Assembly (NCBI RefSeq): GCF_042138895.1 | Contig: NZ_JBHIKW010000001.1 | Coordinates: 550,578-614,577 of the forward strand | Direction: 5' to 3' | Length of the DNA: 64,000 bases | From: Cedecea selenatireducens | Lineage (GTDB): Bacteria; Pseudomonadota; Gammaproteobacteria; Enterobacterales; Enterobacteriaceae | Shown: one piece after another, positions 17,686 to 25,570 of the stretch | Layout of the letters: every line of letters starts with the position of its first letter | How positions within the stretch are numbered: the stretch's first letter is position 1 | Position numbers and translations under genes: made by a program | The notes under the pieces: model-generated | Databases searched by the model: none | What the model was told of the DNA's origin: nothing | Seen by the model: the letters and a program-made list of their open reading frames with translations, nothing else

Positions 17686-18918
17686 TCAGGCGTCTCGCGC
17701 CTGCCCGACGGTTTTATCCTTCAGGAACACCACCATTAAGCCAAGCCAGAGCACGCCGCCCAGCAGGTTAAACAGGCTGAACAGCCCGTTGCCGCCGAAC
17801 TGATAAATATGCTTGCTCAGCTCAATACCGACCGTAAAGATAAGCATCTGTAGCATCCCCATCGCCGCCGACACCGTACCTTTACTCATGTCGCTGGCAA
17901 ACAGCGTCAGGCGCACCAGGCCGGCGTTCGCCAGGCCGATACCGAAGGCATAAAGACTCAGGCCCGCGGTCATCCACAGATAAGCGTGGGAAGAAACCAC
18001 CGTTGCCACCGCGGCCACAATCAGGCCGGGTACAATCCACCAGCCGCCCATAATAATCAGGCTTCGCACGCTGCGGCGGGACGTAAGCTTCGCCAGCACC
18101 AGGTTACCGAGGATCAGCGCGCCAAAGATAGGCACCTGCAGCAGGCCGTATTCATAGGTGCTGAGATTTTCCCCGCTGATGATAATCACCGGCGACTGGG
18201 CAATCCACGCCAGCAGCGGCAGGCTCACAAAGCCCGTCGCCAGCGCACCCGAGACAAACCGCAGGTTTTTCAGCACCAGCTTATAGTCATGCCCAAGCTC
18301 TTTCAGAGAAAGCTTCTCGCCGAGGCGCGTTGCAGTTTCCGGCATGGCCTTGTGCAGCCCGAAGAAAGAGATAGCGGCCAGCAGTGCAAACAGGATGAAC
18401 ATTGTTTCCCAGGGAGCAACGTGTATCCACGCCGCGCCCACCAGCGGCCCCAGCAGAGGCGCTATCAGCGCCACGTTCGCCATCAGCGCCGTTATCTTGA
18501 TACAAACCGACTCTTCGAACGATTCCTGAATAGCGGCGTAACCCACCGCGCCGATAAAGCACAGGCTGACGCCCTGCAGGAAGCGCAGGAAGGTGAACTG
18601 CTGAATATCCTGCGCCAGCAGCGTGGCAAGGCAGGTGACAATAAACCAGACCACGCCGGTCAGCATCACCGGACGGCGGCCAATACGGTCAGACAGCGGC
18701 CCGAGCAGCCACTGCAGGAACATGCCGCCGGCCAGGTAAGCCGTCATCGAGGTCGGTACCCATTCCACGCCCGCCTGGAACTGGTCCACGACGGCCAGCA
18801 TCCCCGGCTGGATCATGTCATTGCCGATATAAGTTGAGAATTCGTAGAGCACCAGGCAGAGCGGGAACAGCAACGCCTGACGGCCTAACGATTTGTTAGC
18901 TATCGTATTATTTTGCAT
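17686..18918 (-). CDS. mdfA: Multidrug efflux MFS transporter MdfA
   Basis: Proton-coupled exporter of 410 residues that expels cationic and neutral drugs, including chloramphenicol and fluoroquinolones, across the inner membrane. It is nearly identical to E. coli MdfA. The membrane-embedded acidic pair E26 and D34 (LVLYEFSTYIGNDMIQPG) that couples drug and proton is present. Motif A appears as GPLSDRIGRRPVM. Twelve membrane segments are predicted. In E. coli it also neighbours ybjG and deoR, so this is the native locus rather than acquired resistance. Confidence 0.96.
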   Translation of the reverse strand: MQNNTIANKSLGRQALLFPLCLVLYEFSTYIGNDMIQPGMLAVVDQFQAGVEWVPTSMTAYLAGGMFLQWLLGPLSDRIGRRPVMLTGVVWFIVTCLATLLAQDIQQFTFLRFLQGVSLCFIGAVGYAAIQESFEESVCIKITALMANVALIAPLLGPLVGAAWIHVAPWETMFILFALLAAISFFGLHKAMPETATRLGEKLSLKELGHDYKLVLKNLRFVSGALATGFVSLPLLAWIAQSPVIIISGENLSTYEYGLLQVPIFGALILGNLVLAKLTSRRSVRSLIIMGGWWIVPGLIVAAVATVVSSHAYLWMTAGLSLYAFGIGLANAGLVRLTLFASDMSKGTVSAAMGMLQMLIFTVGIELSKHIYQFGGNGLFSLFNLLGGVLWLGLMVVFLKDKTVGQARDA

Positions 18919-19034
18919 TAGGAACTCAGAAGATAAAGAAACGCGCAGAGTGTATTCAATTGCCCGTGCCAGCGGTAGTCAAAGGCTGACAAATAGCACG
19001 GGCTGTAAATGCGCGCCCATGATAACTCAATTCT

Positions 19035-19051
19035 ATTAAGGATTTCTTAAT
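19035..19051 (+). promoter_or_regulatory. PmrA (BasR)-type box upstream of the PAP2 gene
   Basis: ATTAAG-GATTT-CTTAAT fits the direct-repeat PmrA box YTTAAK-N5-YTTAAK at all but the first base. An AT-rich stretch with CATTAT at 19073-19078 follows and could be a -10. The first ATG is 57 bases downstream. PmrA responds to iron and cationic peptides and controls envelope phosphate genes, which suits a PAP2 phosphatase. Binding is inferred. Confidence 0.5.
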
Positions 19052-19108
19052 CTGCGATGAATATTCTGCTGCCATTATATTAAGGTCAGTACGGTATTCG
19101 CCATTTAC

Positions 19109-19834
19109 ATGATGACAAGTTTTCCTAAACCAACGGTAAATAAGACAAAACTGCTTTACCGACTGCCACCCCGCTTCTATCTTTTCCAGCTTTGCATCCT
19201 GATAATACTGGCTGTCGTTTTTAGCTGGCTTTCGCGGGATGAAGGGCTCGACCGCTGGCTGACCGGCTACTGGTTTGACGCCGCAAGCCGTAGCTTTCCG
19301 CTGCAAAACGACCGGCTGTTGGATCTGCTGAACCACCGCCTGTTGAAGGATTTAGTGATTGCTGGCGGCGTTATCGCGCTGCTGTGGGGGCTCTGGCGCC
19401 GTCAGCCTCGGCTGGTCGTGGTGGCGCTGCTTATCGGGCTGGGTGCATTAACGGTCGGCATCCTGAAAGGGTTTAGCCACCATTCGTGCCCGTGGAGCCT
19501 GATGGAGTACGGCGGCAATGCGGCATCTTACCCACTGTTCGGGGCCGCACCGGCAGACAGCGGGCCGGGAAGATGCTTCCCCGGCGGCCATGCTTCCAGC
19601 GGCTTTGGCGTGATGGCGCTGTTTTTCTTGTTTTACCGTGAACGCCCGCGCCTGGCGTGGTTTTTCCTCGGCTTTGGCTTGTTTCTTGGCTTGAGCATGG
19701 GATACGGCCAGGTGATGCGCGGCGCGCACTTTTTCAGCCACAACCTGTGGGCAGGTTGGTGGGTATGGGTAACCCAGGTGGCGCTTTACGGCGCGATTTC
19801 CACCTGGTTAGTTAAGGAACAGGACAAGTTATGA
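19109..19834 (+). CDS. PAP2-family membrane phosphatase
   Basis: About 241 residues with five to six membrane segments. The three phosphatase motifs are present: KGFSHHSCPW (variant motif 1), PGGHASSGF (motif 2, catalytic His) and MRGAHFFSHNLW (motif 3, catalytic His). Members dephosphorylate lipid or isoprenoid phosphates on the periplasmic face. Its end overlaps the ybjG start by four bases (ATGA), so the two are co-translated. E. coli K-12 has only ybjG next to mdfA, so this gene is an addition here. Substrate unknown: lipid A and undecaprenyl diphosphate are candidates. Confidence 0.85.
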   Translation: MMTSFPKPTVNKTKLLYRLPPRFYLFQLCILIILAVVFSWLSRDEGLDRWLTGYWFDAASRSFPLQNDRLLDLLNHRLLKDLVIAGGVIALLWGLWRRQPRLVVVALLIGLGALTVGILKGFSHHSCPWSLMEYGGNAASYPLFGAAPADSGPGRCFPGGHASSGFGVMALFFLFYRERPRLAWFFLGFGLFLGLSMGYGQVMRGAHFFSHNLWAGWWVWVTQVALYGAISTWLVKEQDKL

Positions 19835-20439
19835 TGGAAACGCTCAACCAGAATCTTTTTTTGCTCATTAATGCCACGCCGTCTTCACCGGAGTGGATGG
19901 TTAAGCTGGCAATATTCTTCGCTCGCGATCTGATCAGCATCGTCCCGCTGCTGATCGTCGTGCTCTGGCTGTGGGGCCAGCGCAAACAGATGTCCGCTCA
20001 ACGTCAGGTGGTTATCAAAACGGGGATGGCGCTGGTGATTAGCGTGGCGCTCTCGTGGGTCATCGGGCACCTGTTCCCGCATCCCCGGCCTTTCGTTGTC
20101 GGGCTTGGCTACAACTTCCTGCACCACGCGCCGGATGATTCCTTCCCGAGCGACCACGGCACGGTAATTTTCACCTTTGCGCTGGCGTTCCTGTGCTGGC
20201 ATCGCATCTGGTCCGGCGTGGTGTTGTTTGCCATCGGCTGCGCGATTGCCTGGTCCCGCGTTTACCTTGGTGTGCATTGGCCGCTGGATATGCTGGGCGG
20301 CCTGCTGGTCGGCATGAGCGCCTGCCTGCTGTCGCAGATTGTCTGGAACCTGCGCGGGCCGCAAATCCACCAGCGCCTGCATCAGATTTATCGCTACTGC
20401 TTCTCACTGCCTATCCGCAAAGGCTGGGTGCGTGACTAA
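19831..20439 (+). CDS. ybjG: Undecaprenyl-diphosphate phosphatase YbjG
   Basis: PAP2-type enzyme of about 202 residues that recycles the undecaprenyl carrier for cell-wall and O-antigen synthesis. It acts at the outer face of the inner membrane. Motifs: GHLFPHPRPF (motif 1), FPSDHGTVIF (motif 2) and SRVYLGVHWPLDMLGG (motif 3). The C-terminus LPIRKGWVRD is identical to E. coli YbjG. ATG 19831 overlaps the previous stop; ATG 19834 is equally possible. Confidence 0.94.
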   Translation: MMETLNQNLFLLINATPSSPEWMVKLAIFFARDLISIVPLLIVVLWLWGQRKQMSAQRQVVIKTGMALVISVALSWVIGHLFPHPRPFVVGLGYNFLHHAPDDSFPSDHGTVIFTFALAFLCWHRIWSGVVLFAIGCAIAWSRVYLGVHWPLDMLGGLLVGMSACLLSQIVWNLRGPQIHQRLHQIYRYCFSLPIRKGWVRD

Positions 20440-20469
20440 GCGTTTTTCCACAGGTAAGATGCGTTAACT

Positions 20470-20512
20470 TAATTTCCTCCTGCCCCTTTCCCCACCGGGG
20501 CGAGGGGATAAA
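20470..20512. repeat. Degenerate intergenic palindromic repeat, copy 4
   Basis: CCTCCTGCCCCTTTCCCC and CCGGGGCGAGGGG form a shorter, decayed version of the repeat between ybjG and deoR, which run in the same direction. It sits just before the deoR ribosome site (AGAAGG, about 20517-20522). Confidence 0.55.
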
Positions 20513-20526
20513 AACGCAGAAGGCCT

Positions 20527-21291
20527 ATGGAAACCCGCCGTGACGAGCGCATTAACCGCCTGCTACAGGCGCTGAAGCGCAGCGATAAAATTCATCTAAA
20601 AGAAGCCTCGCAGCTGCTTGGCGTGTCAGAAATGACCATCCGCCGCGACCTTAACAGCGAGCCGGGCCAGGTCGTTCTGCTGGGCGGCTATGTGATGCTG
20701 GAGCCTCGCAGCGCGGGGGCCAGCCACTATCTGCTGAGCGATGAAAAAACGCGTCAGGTTGAAGAAAAGCGCCACGCCGCAAGACTTGCCGCGCAGCACG
20801 TTGAGCCGCATCAAACCGTGTTCTTCGACTGCGGCACCACCACGCCTTATATTATCGACGCCCTTGACGATGAGCTGCCGTTTACCGGCCTGTGTTATTC
20901 CCTCAACACCTTTCTGGCGCTGCAGGATAAGCCCAACTGCCGGGTGATTTTAAGCGGCGGCGAGTTTCACGCCAGCAATGCGATTTTCAAGCCGATCAAC
21001 TTTCAGGAGTGTCTGGGGAATATCTGCCCGGATATTGCGTTCTTATCGGCGGCAGGGGTGCATCTGCGCCACGGCGCGACCTGTTTTAATCTTGATGAGC
21101 TGCCAGTGAAGCATTGGGCTTTGAGCATGGCCCAGCGGAATATTCTGGTGGTGGATGATACCAAGTTTGGCAAGGTACGCGCCGCCTGCATGGGGCCGCT
21201 GACGGCGTTTGAAACGATTATCAGCAACCGGCCTCCCGCCGCGGAGTTTATTGACTTCGCCGCGGCGGAAAACCTGACGCTGAAGTGGTAG
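20527..21291 (+). CDS. deoR: Deoxyribose operon repressor
   Basis: 254-residue founding member of the DeoR family. It represses the deo nucleoside-catabolism genes and is induced by deoxyribose-5-phosphate. The N-terminal helix-turn-helix (KIHLKEASQLLGVSEMTIRRDLNSEPG, residues about 20-46) precedes a sugar-phosphate isomerase-like domain (FFDCGTTTPYIIDAL, ILSGGEF, VVDDTKFGKV). The length and the order ybjG-deoR-dacC match E. coli. Its deo targets are not in this window, although cdd at 53.9 kb belongs to the same salvage pathway. Confidence 0.94.
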   Translation: METRRDERINRLLQALKRSDKIHLKEASQLLGVSEMTIRRDLNSEPGQVVLLGGYVMLEPRSAGASHYLLSDEKTRQVEEKRHAARLAAQHVEPHQTVFFDCGTTTPYIIDALDDELPFTGLCYSLNTFLALQDKPNCRVILSGGEFHASNAIFKPINFQECLGNICPDIAFLSAAGVHLRHGATCFNLDELPVKHWALSMAQRNILVVDDTKFGKVRAACMGPLTAFETIISNRPPAAEFIDFAAAENLTLKW

Positions 21292-21294
21292 CGC

Positions 21295-22500
21295 TTAAGA
21301 GAACCAGCTCCCGAACCAGCCGTGGAATTTCATCAGCACGAAGTCCCACATGCGGCTGAAGAAACCGCCCTCTTCTACCGGCTCCATCACCAGCAGCGGA
21401 CGCTGTTCAATCGATTTGCCGTTAAGCTGGAAGTCGATGGTGCCTACAGCCTGGCCCTTTTTCAGCGGAGCGGTCAGCTGCGGCTCGTTCAGCGTAAAGC
21501 TTGCCTTGAGGTTTTTCAGCTGGCCACGAGGAATGGTCACCGAGCCGCCTTCCCCCGCGCCAAGATTAACCTCGCTCTTATCGCCAAACCAGACGCGCTG
21601 GGTCACGAAGGTGGCATCCGGCTTAATCGGCGTCACGGTTTCGAAGAAGCGGAAGCCCCAGGTCAGCAGCTTTTCACTTTCGTTAAAACGGATACGGTCG
21701 GTTTTGGTACCCAGCACTACGGACACCAGGCGCATATCGCCGGACGTTGCCGAAGCGACCAGGTTATAGCCCGCCCCTTCAGTGGTGCCGGTTTTCATGC
21801 CGTCGACGTTAAGATTCGAGCTCCACAGCAGGCGGTTGCGGTTCGGCTGCTTGATATTGTTGAAGGTGAACTCTTTTTCTTTGTGAACCGCGTACTCGTC
21901 CGGCACGTCATGAACCAGCGCACGTCCCAGCAGCGCCATATCGCGAGCGGTACTGAACTGGCCCGGCGCATCCAGGCCGTGCACGGTTTTAAAGGTGGTG
22001 TTGGTGAGGTTGAGTTTCTGCGCATAGTTGTTCATCAGGCTGACGAACGAATCCTGGCTGCCCGCCACATAGTCGGCAATGGCAATGCTGGCGTCGTTCC
22101 CGGACTGAATGATAACGCCCTTGTTCAGGTCTTCCACCGAGACTTTATCGCCCGGCTTCAGGAACATCAGCGAAGAGCCGCGCAGCACCGGGTTGCCGGT
22201 AGCCCAGGCATCTTTCCCGATGGTGACCATATCCGTCAGGTGAATTTTGCCTGCTTTTAGCGCCTGGCCCACCACGTAGCTGGTCATCAGCTTGGTCAGA
22301 CTTGCCGGATCGAGCTTGTCGTCGGCATTTCCTTCCGCCAGCACTTTCCCACTGGCGTAATCCATCAAAATCCAGGCTTTTGCATCGACCTGGGGAGCAT
22401 CTGCGGTCTGCTCAGCGCTCAGCGCAGGAGCCGCTATCAGCAGCAGGGTTGTCCCTGCGACTAAACCACGTAGTGTTGCAGGCATTTGCAAGCTCTTCAT
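21295..22500 (-). CDS. dacC: D-alanyl-D-alanine carboxypeptidase DacC (PBP6)
   Basis: 401-residue peptidoglycan carboxypeptidase that trims the terminal D-Ala of pentapeptides in the periplasm. The signal peptide (1-29, ending ALSA) is followed by the penicilloyl serine domain: S67 and K70 (SLTK), S133-G134-N135 (SGN) and K236-T237-G238 (KTG). A C-terminal beta domain ends in an amphipathic anchor (FFSRMWDFVLMKFHGWFGSWFS) that holds the enzyme to the inner membrane. Converges with deoR with three bases between the ends. Confidence 0.95.
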   Translation of the reverse strand: MKSLQMPATLRGLVAGTTLLLIAAPALSAEQTADAPQVDAKAWILMDYASGKVLAEGNADDKLDPASLTKLMTSYVVGQALKAGKIHLTDMVTIGKDAWATGNPVLRGSSLMFLKPGDKVSVEDLNKGVIIQSGNDASIAIADYVAGSQDSFVSLMNNYAQKLNLTNTTFKTVHGLDAPGQFSTARDMALLGRALVHDVPDEYAVHKEKEFTFNNIKQPNRNRLLWSSNLNVDGMKTGTTEGAGYNLVASATSGDMRLVSVVLGTKTDRIRFNESEKLLTWGFRFFETVTPIKPDATFVTQRVWFGDKSEVNLGAGEGGSVTIPRGQLKNLKASFTLNEPQLTAPLKKGQAVGTIDFQLNGKSIEQRPLLVMEPVEEGGFFSRMWDFVLMKFHGWFGSWFS

Positions 22501-22748
22501 AAAACCACCTGAGTATCCATTCTTAAAAAATTCACGGTGCGCACCGCCACCCGTATGTCAGGGTGTGAGTAATAACGCACGAATCCACTTAAAGAAACAT
22601 AGAGTTGGTAAAGTTTTTTAAGTTTATTCGATATCTGCACGAGTTGCCGCCGTCACGCTGATTTTTTTAGCTTTGGTTGAGAAACAGTGGTGTTTTCGTG
22701 ACCGGAGCCGGGCATACTCGATGTCCACCTGCAAAAAAAGGAACCATC

Positions 22749-23375
22749 ATGATTACCGTTTGGGGCAGAGATAATTCCACCAATGTCAAAAAAGTGCTGT
22801 GGTGTCTGGAAGAGCTGAACTTGCCATACCGTTCCGTTCCCGCAGGCGGAAAATTTGGCCTGACGCACGACGCAGAATACCTGGCGATGAACCCGAACGG
22901 GCTGGTGCCGTGTATTCATGATGACGCGCACGGGCTGACGCTTTGGGAGTCCAATACCATTGTGCGTTACCTGGCCGCAGAGTATGGCCGTGACTCGCTG
23001 TGGGTGAACGCCCCCGCCGATCGCGCCAAAGGGGAAAAATGGATGGACTGGTCTGCCACGGCAGTGTCCGGCCCTTACCGCGACGTCTTCTTCAATATGG
23101 TACGTCTGCCGCCTGAACAGCGGAGCCAGGAACAAATTGAGCGTGGCATCGTCGCCTGTAACAAGCTGTTTGCCATTGCCGATGCCGGGCTGGCAAAACA
23201 GCCGTGGCTCGGCGGAGACGCATTCAGCACCGCAGATATTGCCTTCGGCCCGCAAATTTATAGCCTGCTCAACCTTGATATTCCGTGGGATGCGGTGCCA
23301 AACCTCCAGCGCTGGTATCAGCAACTGACCCAGCGCCCGGCGTTCCAGAAAGTCATTATGATCCCGCTAAGCTGA
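22749..23375 (+). CDS. gstB: Glutathione S-transferase GstB
   Basis: 208-residue cytosolic transferase. The start ATG 22749 has AAGGAA upstream and matches E. coli GstB (208); the frame runs back to 22677 without a better start. Thioredoxin-like N-domain: MITVWGRDNSTNVKKVLWCLEELNLPY, NPNGLVPCI, ESNTIVRYLA. Helical C-domain follows, ending in NLQRWYQQLTQRPAFQKVIMIPLS. The family conjugates glutathione to electrophiles. Its end overlaps the convergent yliI by nine bases. Confidence 0.93.
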   Translation: MITVWGRDNSTNVKKVLWCLEELNLPYRSVPAGGKFGLTHDAEYLAMNPNGLVPCIHDDAHGLTLWESNTIVRYLAAEYGRDSLWVNAPADRAKGEKWMDWSATAVSGPYRDVFFNMVRLPPEQRSQEQIERGIVACNKLFAIADAGLAKQPWLGGDAFSTADIAFGPQIYSLLNLDIPWDAVPNLQRWYQQLTQRPAFQKVIMIPLS

Positions 23376-24485
23376 CGGGCTGAGTTTCAGCAACTCGCCG
23401 TCAGACTCGTCGGTCAGGACGTACAAATAGCCGTCCGGGCCGACGCGCACGTCGCGGATGCGCTTATTACGATCGTCCAGCAGCCGCTGCTCGCCCGTCA
23501 CCTTGTCGCCGTTCAGCGTCAGCTCAATCAGGTTCTTTTCTTTCAGCGCGCCGATAAACAGCTTGCCTTTCCACTGCGGGAACGTATCGGCCTGATAAAA
23601 CGCCATCCCGCTTATTGCCGGGGAAACTTTCCAGTAATGCGCCGGCTGTTCAGTGCCTTCGACCTTCCCACCCTTCGCTTCAGGAATTTTAAGCCCGCTG
23701 TAATTAATGCCCCACGTGGCGAGCGGCCAGCCGTAGTTTTTCCCGGCGGCCGGGATATTGATTTCGTCCCCGCCTCGCGGCCCGTGCTCGTTTAACCACA
23801 GCTCACCGTTGGCCGGGTTAATCGCTAACCCCTGTGGGTTGCGGTGACCGTAAGACCAGATTTCCGGCCGGACGCCCTGCTTGCCCACAAACGGGTTGTC
23901 CTGCGGCACAGAGCCGTCGGCATTAAGGCGCACGACTTTGCCCTGCAGCTTATCGAGATCCTGCGCGGTGGCGCGTGCGTTGTTTTCACCGAGGGCGATA
24001 AAGAGGTGACCTTTCCCGTCGAACGCCATCCGCCCGCCGAAGTGATTTCCGGTGGAGAGTTTTGGCGCCTGGCGGAACACAACTTTAAAGTTCTCCAGCC
24101 GCTTCATGTCCTGACTCAGAGTGCCGTATCCCACGGCGGTACCGGCTTTATTGTCGCTACCGCCTTCGGCAAAGCTCAGCCACACGCGGCGGCTGCTGGC
24201 GAAATCAGGCGCAAGCGCCACGTCAAGCAAACCGCCCTGCCCGTGAGCCCAAACCACAGGCACGCCGCTAATCGGCACGGATAACCCTTTCCCCTGCTGC
24301 CAGCGATGCAGCTCCCCGCCGCGAAGGGTAATCAGCATGCCCTGGTTATCGGGCAGAAAGTCCAGCGCCCACGGATGAGGCAGGTTGGTTTGCAGCACGT
24401 CGACTTTGGTTTCTGCGGCGAGAGTATAAGAGGATGAGAAAAGCAGCGTGGCGGCAATAAGCGTACGGAGCGGGAACGGCGTCAT
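23367..24485 (-). CDS. yliI: PQQ-dependent aldose sugar dehydrogenase YliI
   Basis: 372-residue periplasmic six-bladed beta-propeller of the soluble glucose dehydrogenase family. Signal peptide 1-23 (TLAA). Typical segments are LPHPWALDFLPDNQGMLITLRGGELH, GLLDVALAPDF, ENNARAQDLDKLQGKVVRLNADG-like, GHRNPQGLAINP and NEHGPRGGDEIN. It oxidises aldose sugars with pyrroloquinoline quinone and calcium. The E. coli orthologue (371) also neighbours gstB. E. coli itself makes no PQQ; whether this organism does cannot be seen here. Confidence 0.92.
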   Translation of the reverse strand: MTPFPLRTLIAATLLFSSSYTLAAETKVDVLQTNLPHPWALDFLPDNQGMLITLRGGELHRWQQGKGLSVPISGVPVVWAHGQGGLLDVALAPDFASSRRVWLSFAEGGSDNKAGTAVGYGTLSQDMKRLENFKVVFRQAPKLSTGNHFGGRMAFDGKGHLFIALGENNARATAQDLDKLQGKVVRLNADGSVPQDNPFVGKQGVRPEIWSYGHRNPQGLAINPANGELWLNEHGPRGGDEINIPAAGKNYGWPLATWGINYSGLKIPEAKGGKVEGTEQPAHYWKVSPAISGMAFYQADTFPQWKGKLFIGALKEKNLIELTLNGDKVTGEQRLLDDRNKRIRDVRVGPDGYLYVLTDESDGELLKLSPSA

Positions 24486-24560
24486 GACAATCTCCTGGTT
24501 TTGGCTATCCGTTAAGGGTAGCCGCCGGGGAAAATGGGACGCTCGCTTTTACATAACATT

Positions 24561-24588
24561 AAAAACGGGGAGCATGATGGGCTCCCCG
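24561..24588 (-). terminator. Terminator at the end of the bgl-type operon
   Basis: CGGGGAGC at 24566-24573 pairs with GCTCCCCG at 24581-24588. On the minus strand it is followed by five T residues (24561-24565). It lies past the antiterminator gene and the small frame at 24601-24663. Confidence 0.85.
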
Positions 24589-24600
24589 CGATCGGTTTGG

Positions 24601-24663
24601 TCAGGCTTTAAGCTTCGCCGCGTCTACCGAGATGTACGCCGGGCCATCTTTGCGCCCGCTCAT
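24601..24663 (-). other. Possible 20-residue peptide or gene remnant
   Basis: ATG 24663 opens MSGRKDGPAYISVDAAKLKA and stops at 24601, right before a strong terminator. There is no convincing ribosome site. It sits 18 bases after the antiterminator stop. It could be the tail of an older gene displaced by the bgl operon, or chance. I do not recognise it. Confidence 0.25.
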
Positions 24664-24681
24664 TTTACATTTGCCCCTCGC

Positions 24682-25509
24682 CTACTCGCGCAGCCGGTTG
24701 ATATGAATCGTTAAAAACATGGTTTCATCCAGCGTCAGCGGGCAGGCGTAGTTCTTACTGAGATAGTCATTGATCTTCAGCGCGCAGTGCCAGGACTGGG
24801 TCATCGCTTCTTTGATCCCGTCATAGAGGCTTTTATCTTTATGATTGACGGGGCTTTTGTTCATCATCCGCAGGGTGAAAAACTTAAGATGGGTAATCAT
24901 TCTCTGGTAATTAACCGAGTTTTCGTCATATTTTATTTTGAGTTCGTATTTAACGATCGACAGAATATCTTTGATTATCGTGGCGCTTTGCAGGGTACTT
25001 TGCATATCGTTCACTTTGGCATTGGCCAGGTGTAAAGCAATAAATCCGGCTTCATCCTCCGGCAGGTCGACCTCCAGCCTGCGGTTAATTAACTCGACCG
25101 CCTCCTGCGCCAGAGCAAACTCGGGCGCATAGAATTTTTTGATGTCCCACAGCAACATATTCTTGATTGCGTGGCCCTTTCTGTGGCGCTGGACGGCGAA
25201 GTTTATGTGATCGCTAAGCGCAAAAATTAGCGACTCCTGCACGTCAATGGCGAGTCGCTGCTGCGCCAGCTGCAGCACCGTTTGCGTAATCAACAGGCAT
25301 TCCAGTGGAATGGAGCTGACCAGTTCGCTTAACAGCGCGTTGACCCCGCCGCTTTGCTTGACGAACTGGCTCTCAATGCCTTCGGTTGGAAGCGGATCGC
25401 CTTCCCGTTTGCCAAAGCCAATGCCCCGCCCCAGCGCCACAATTTCACCGTGTTTAGCATCTAAGGCAATAACGGCGTTATTGCTCAAAACTTTTAGAAC
25501 GGTAATCAC
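24682..25509 (-). CDS. BglG/LicT-family transcription antiterminator
   Basis: RNA-binding antiterminator of 275 residues. A CAT domain (MITVLKVLSNNAVIALDAKHGEIVALGRGIGFGKREGD) binds the leader hairpin, followed by two PRD domains with regulatory histidines (SDHINF, IALHLANAK, LTIHINRL). I choose GTG 25509 with GAGG upstream, because BglG proteins begin at this point; the frame extends back to a TTG at 25530. It is last in the operon after the GH1 gene, rather than first as in E. coli bglGFB. When the permease is idle in sugar transport it phosphorylates and inactivates such proteins. Confidence 0.9.
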   Translation of the reverse strand: MITVLKVLSNNAVIALDAKHGEIVALGRGIGFGKREGDPLPTEGIESQFVKQSGGVNALLSELVSSIPLECLLITQTVLQLAQQRLAIDVQESLIFALSDHINFAVQRHRKGHAIKNMLLWDIKKFYAPEFALAQEAVELINRRLEVDLPEDEAGFIALHLANAKVNDMQSTLQSATIIKDILSIVKYELKIKYDENSVNYQRMITHLKFFTLRMMNKSPVNHKDKSLYDGIKEAMTQSWHCALKINDYLSKNYACPLTLDETMFLTIHINRLRE

Positions 25510-25570
25510 CGTAACCTCGCTGGTTATCAATTCAGGGCGGCCGCTTTGCAGCGCTGCCGCCCATGTCCGG

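Noticed and set aside
17686..18918. Acquired chloramphenicol-resistance exporter
   Set aside because: The gene is the native mdfA in its usual neighbourhood with ybjG, deoR and dacC, and no mobile element flanks it.
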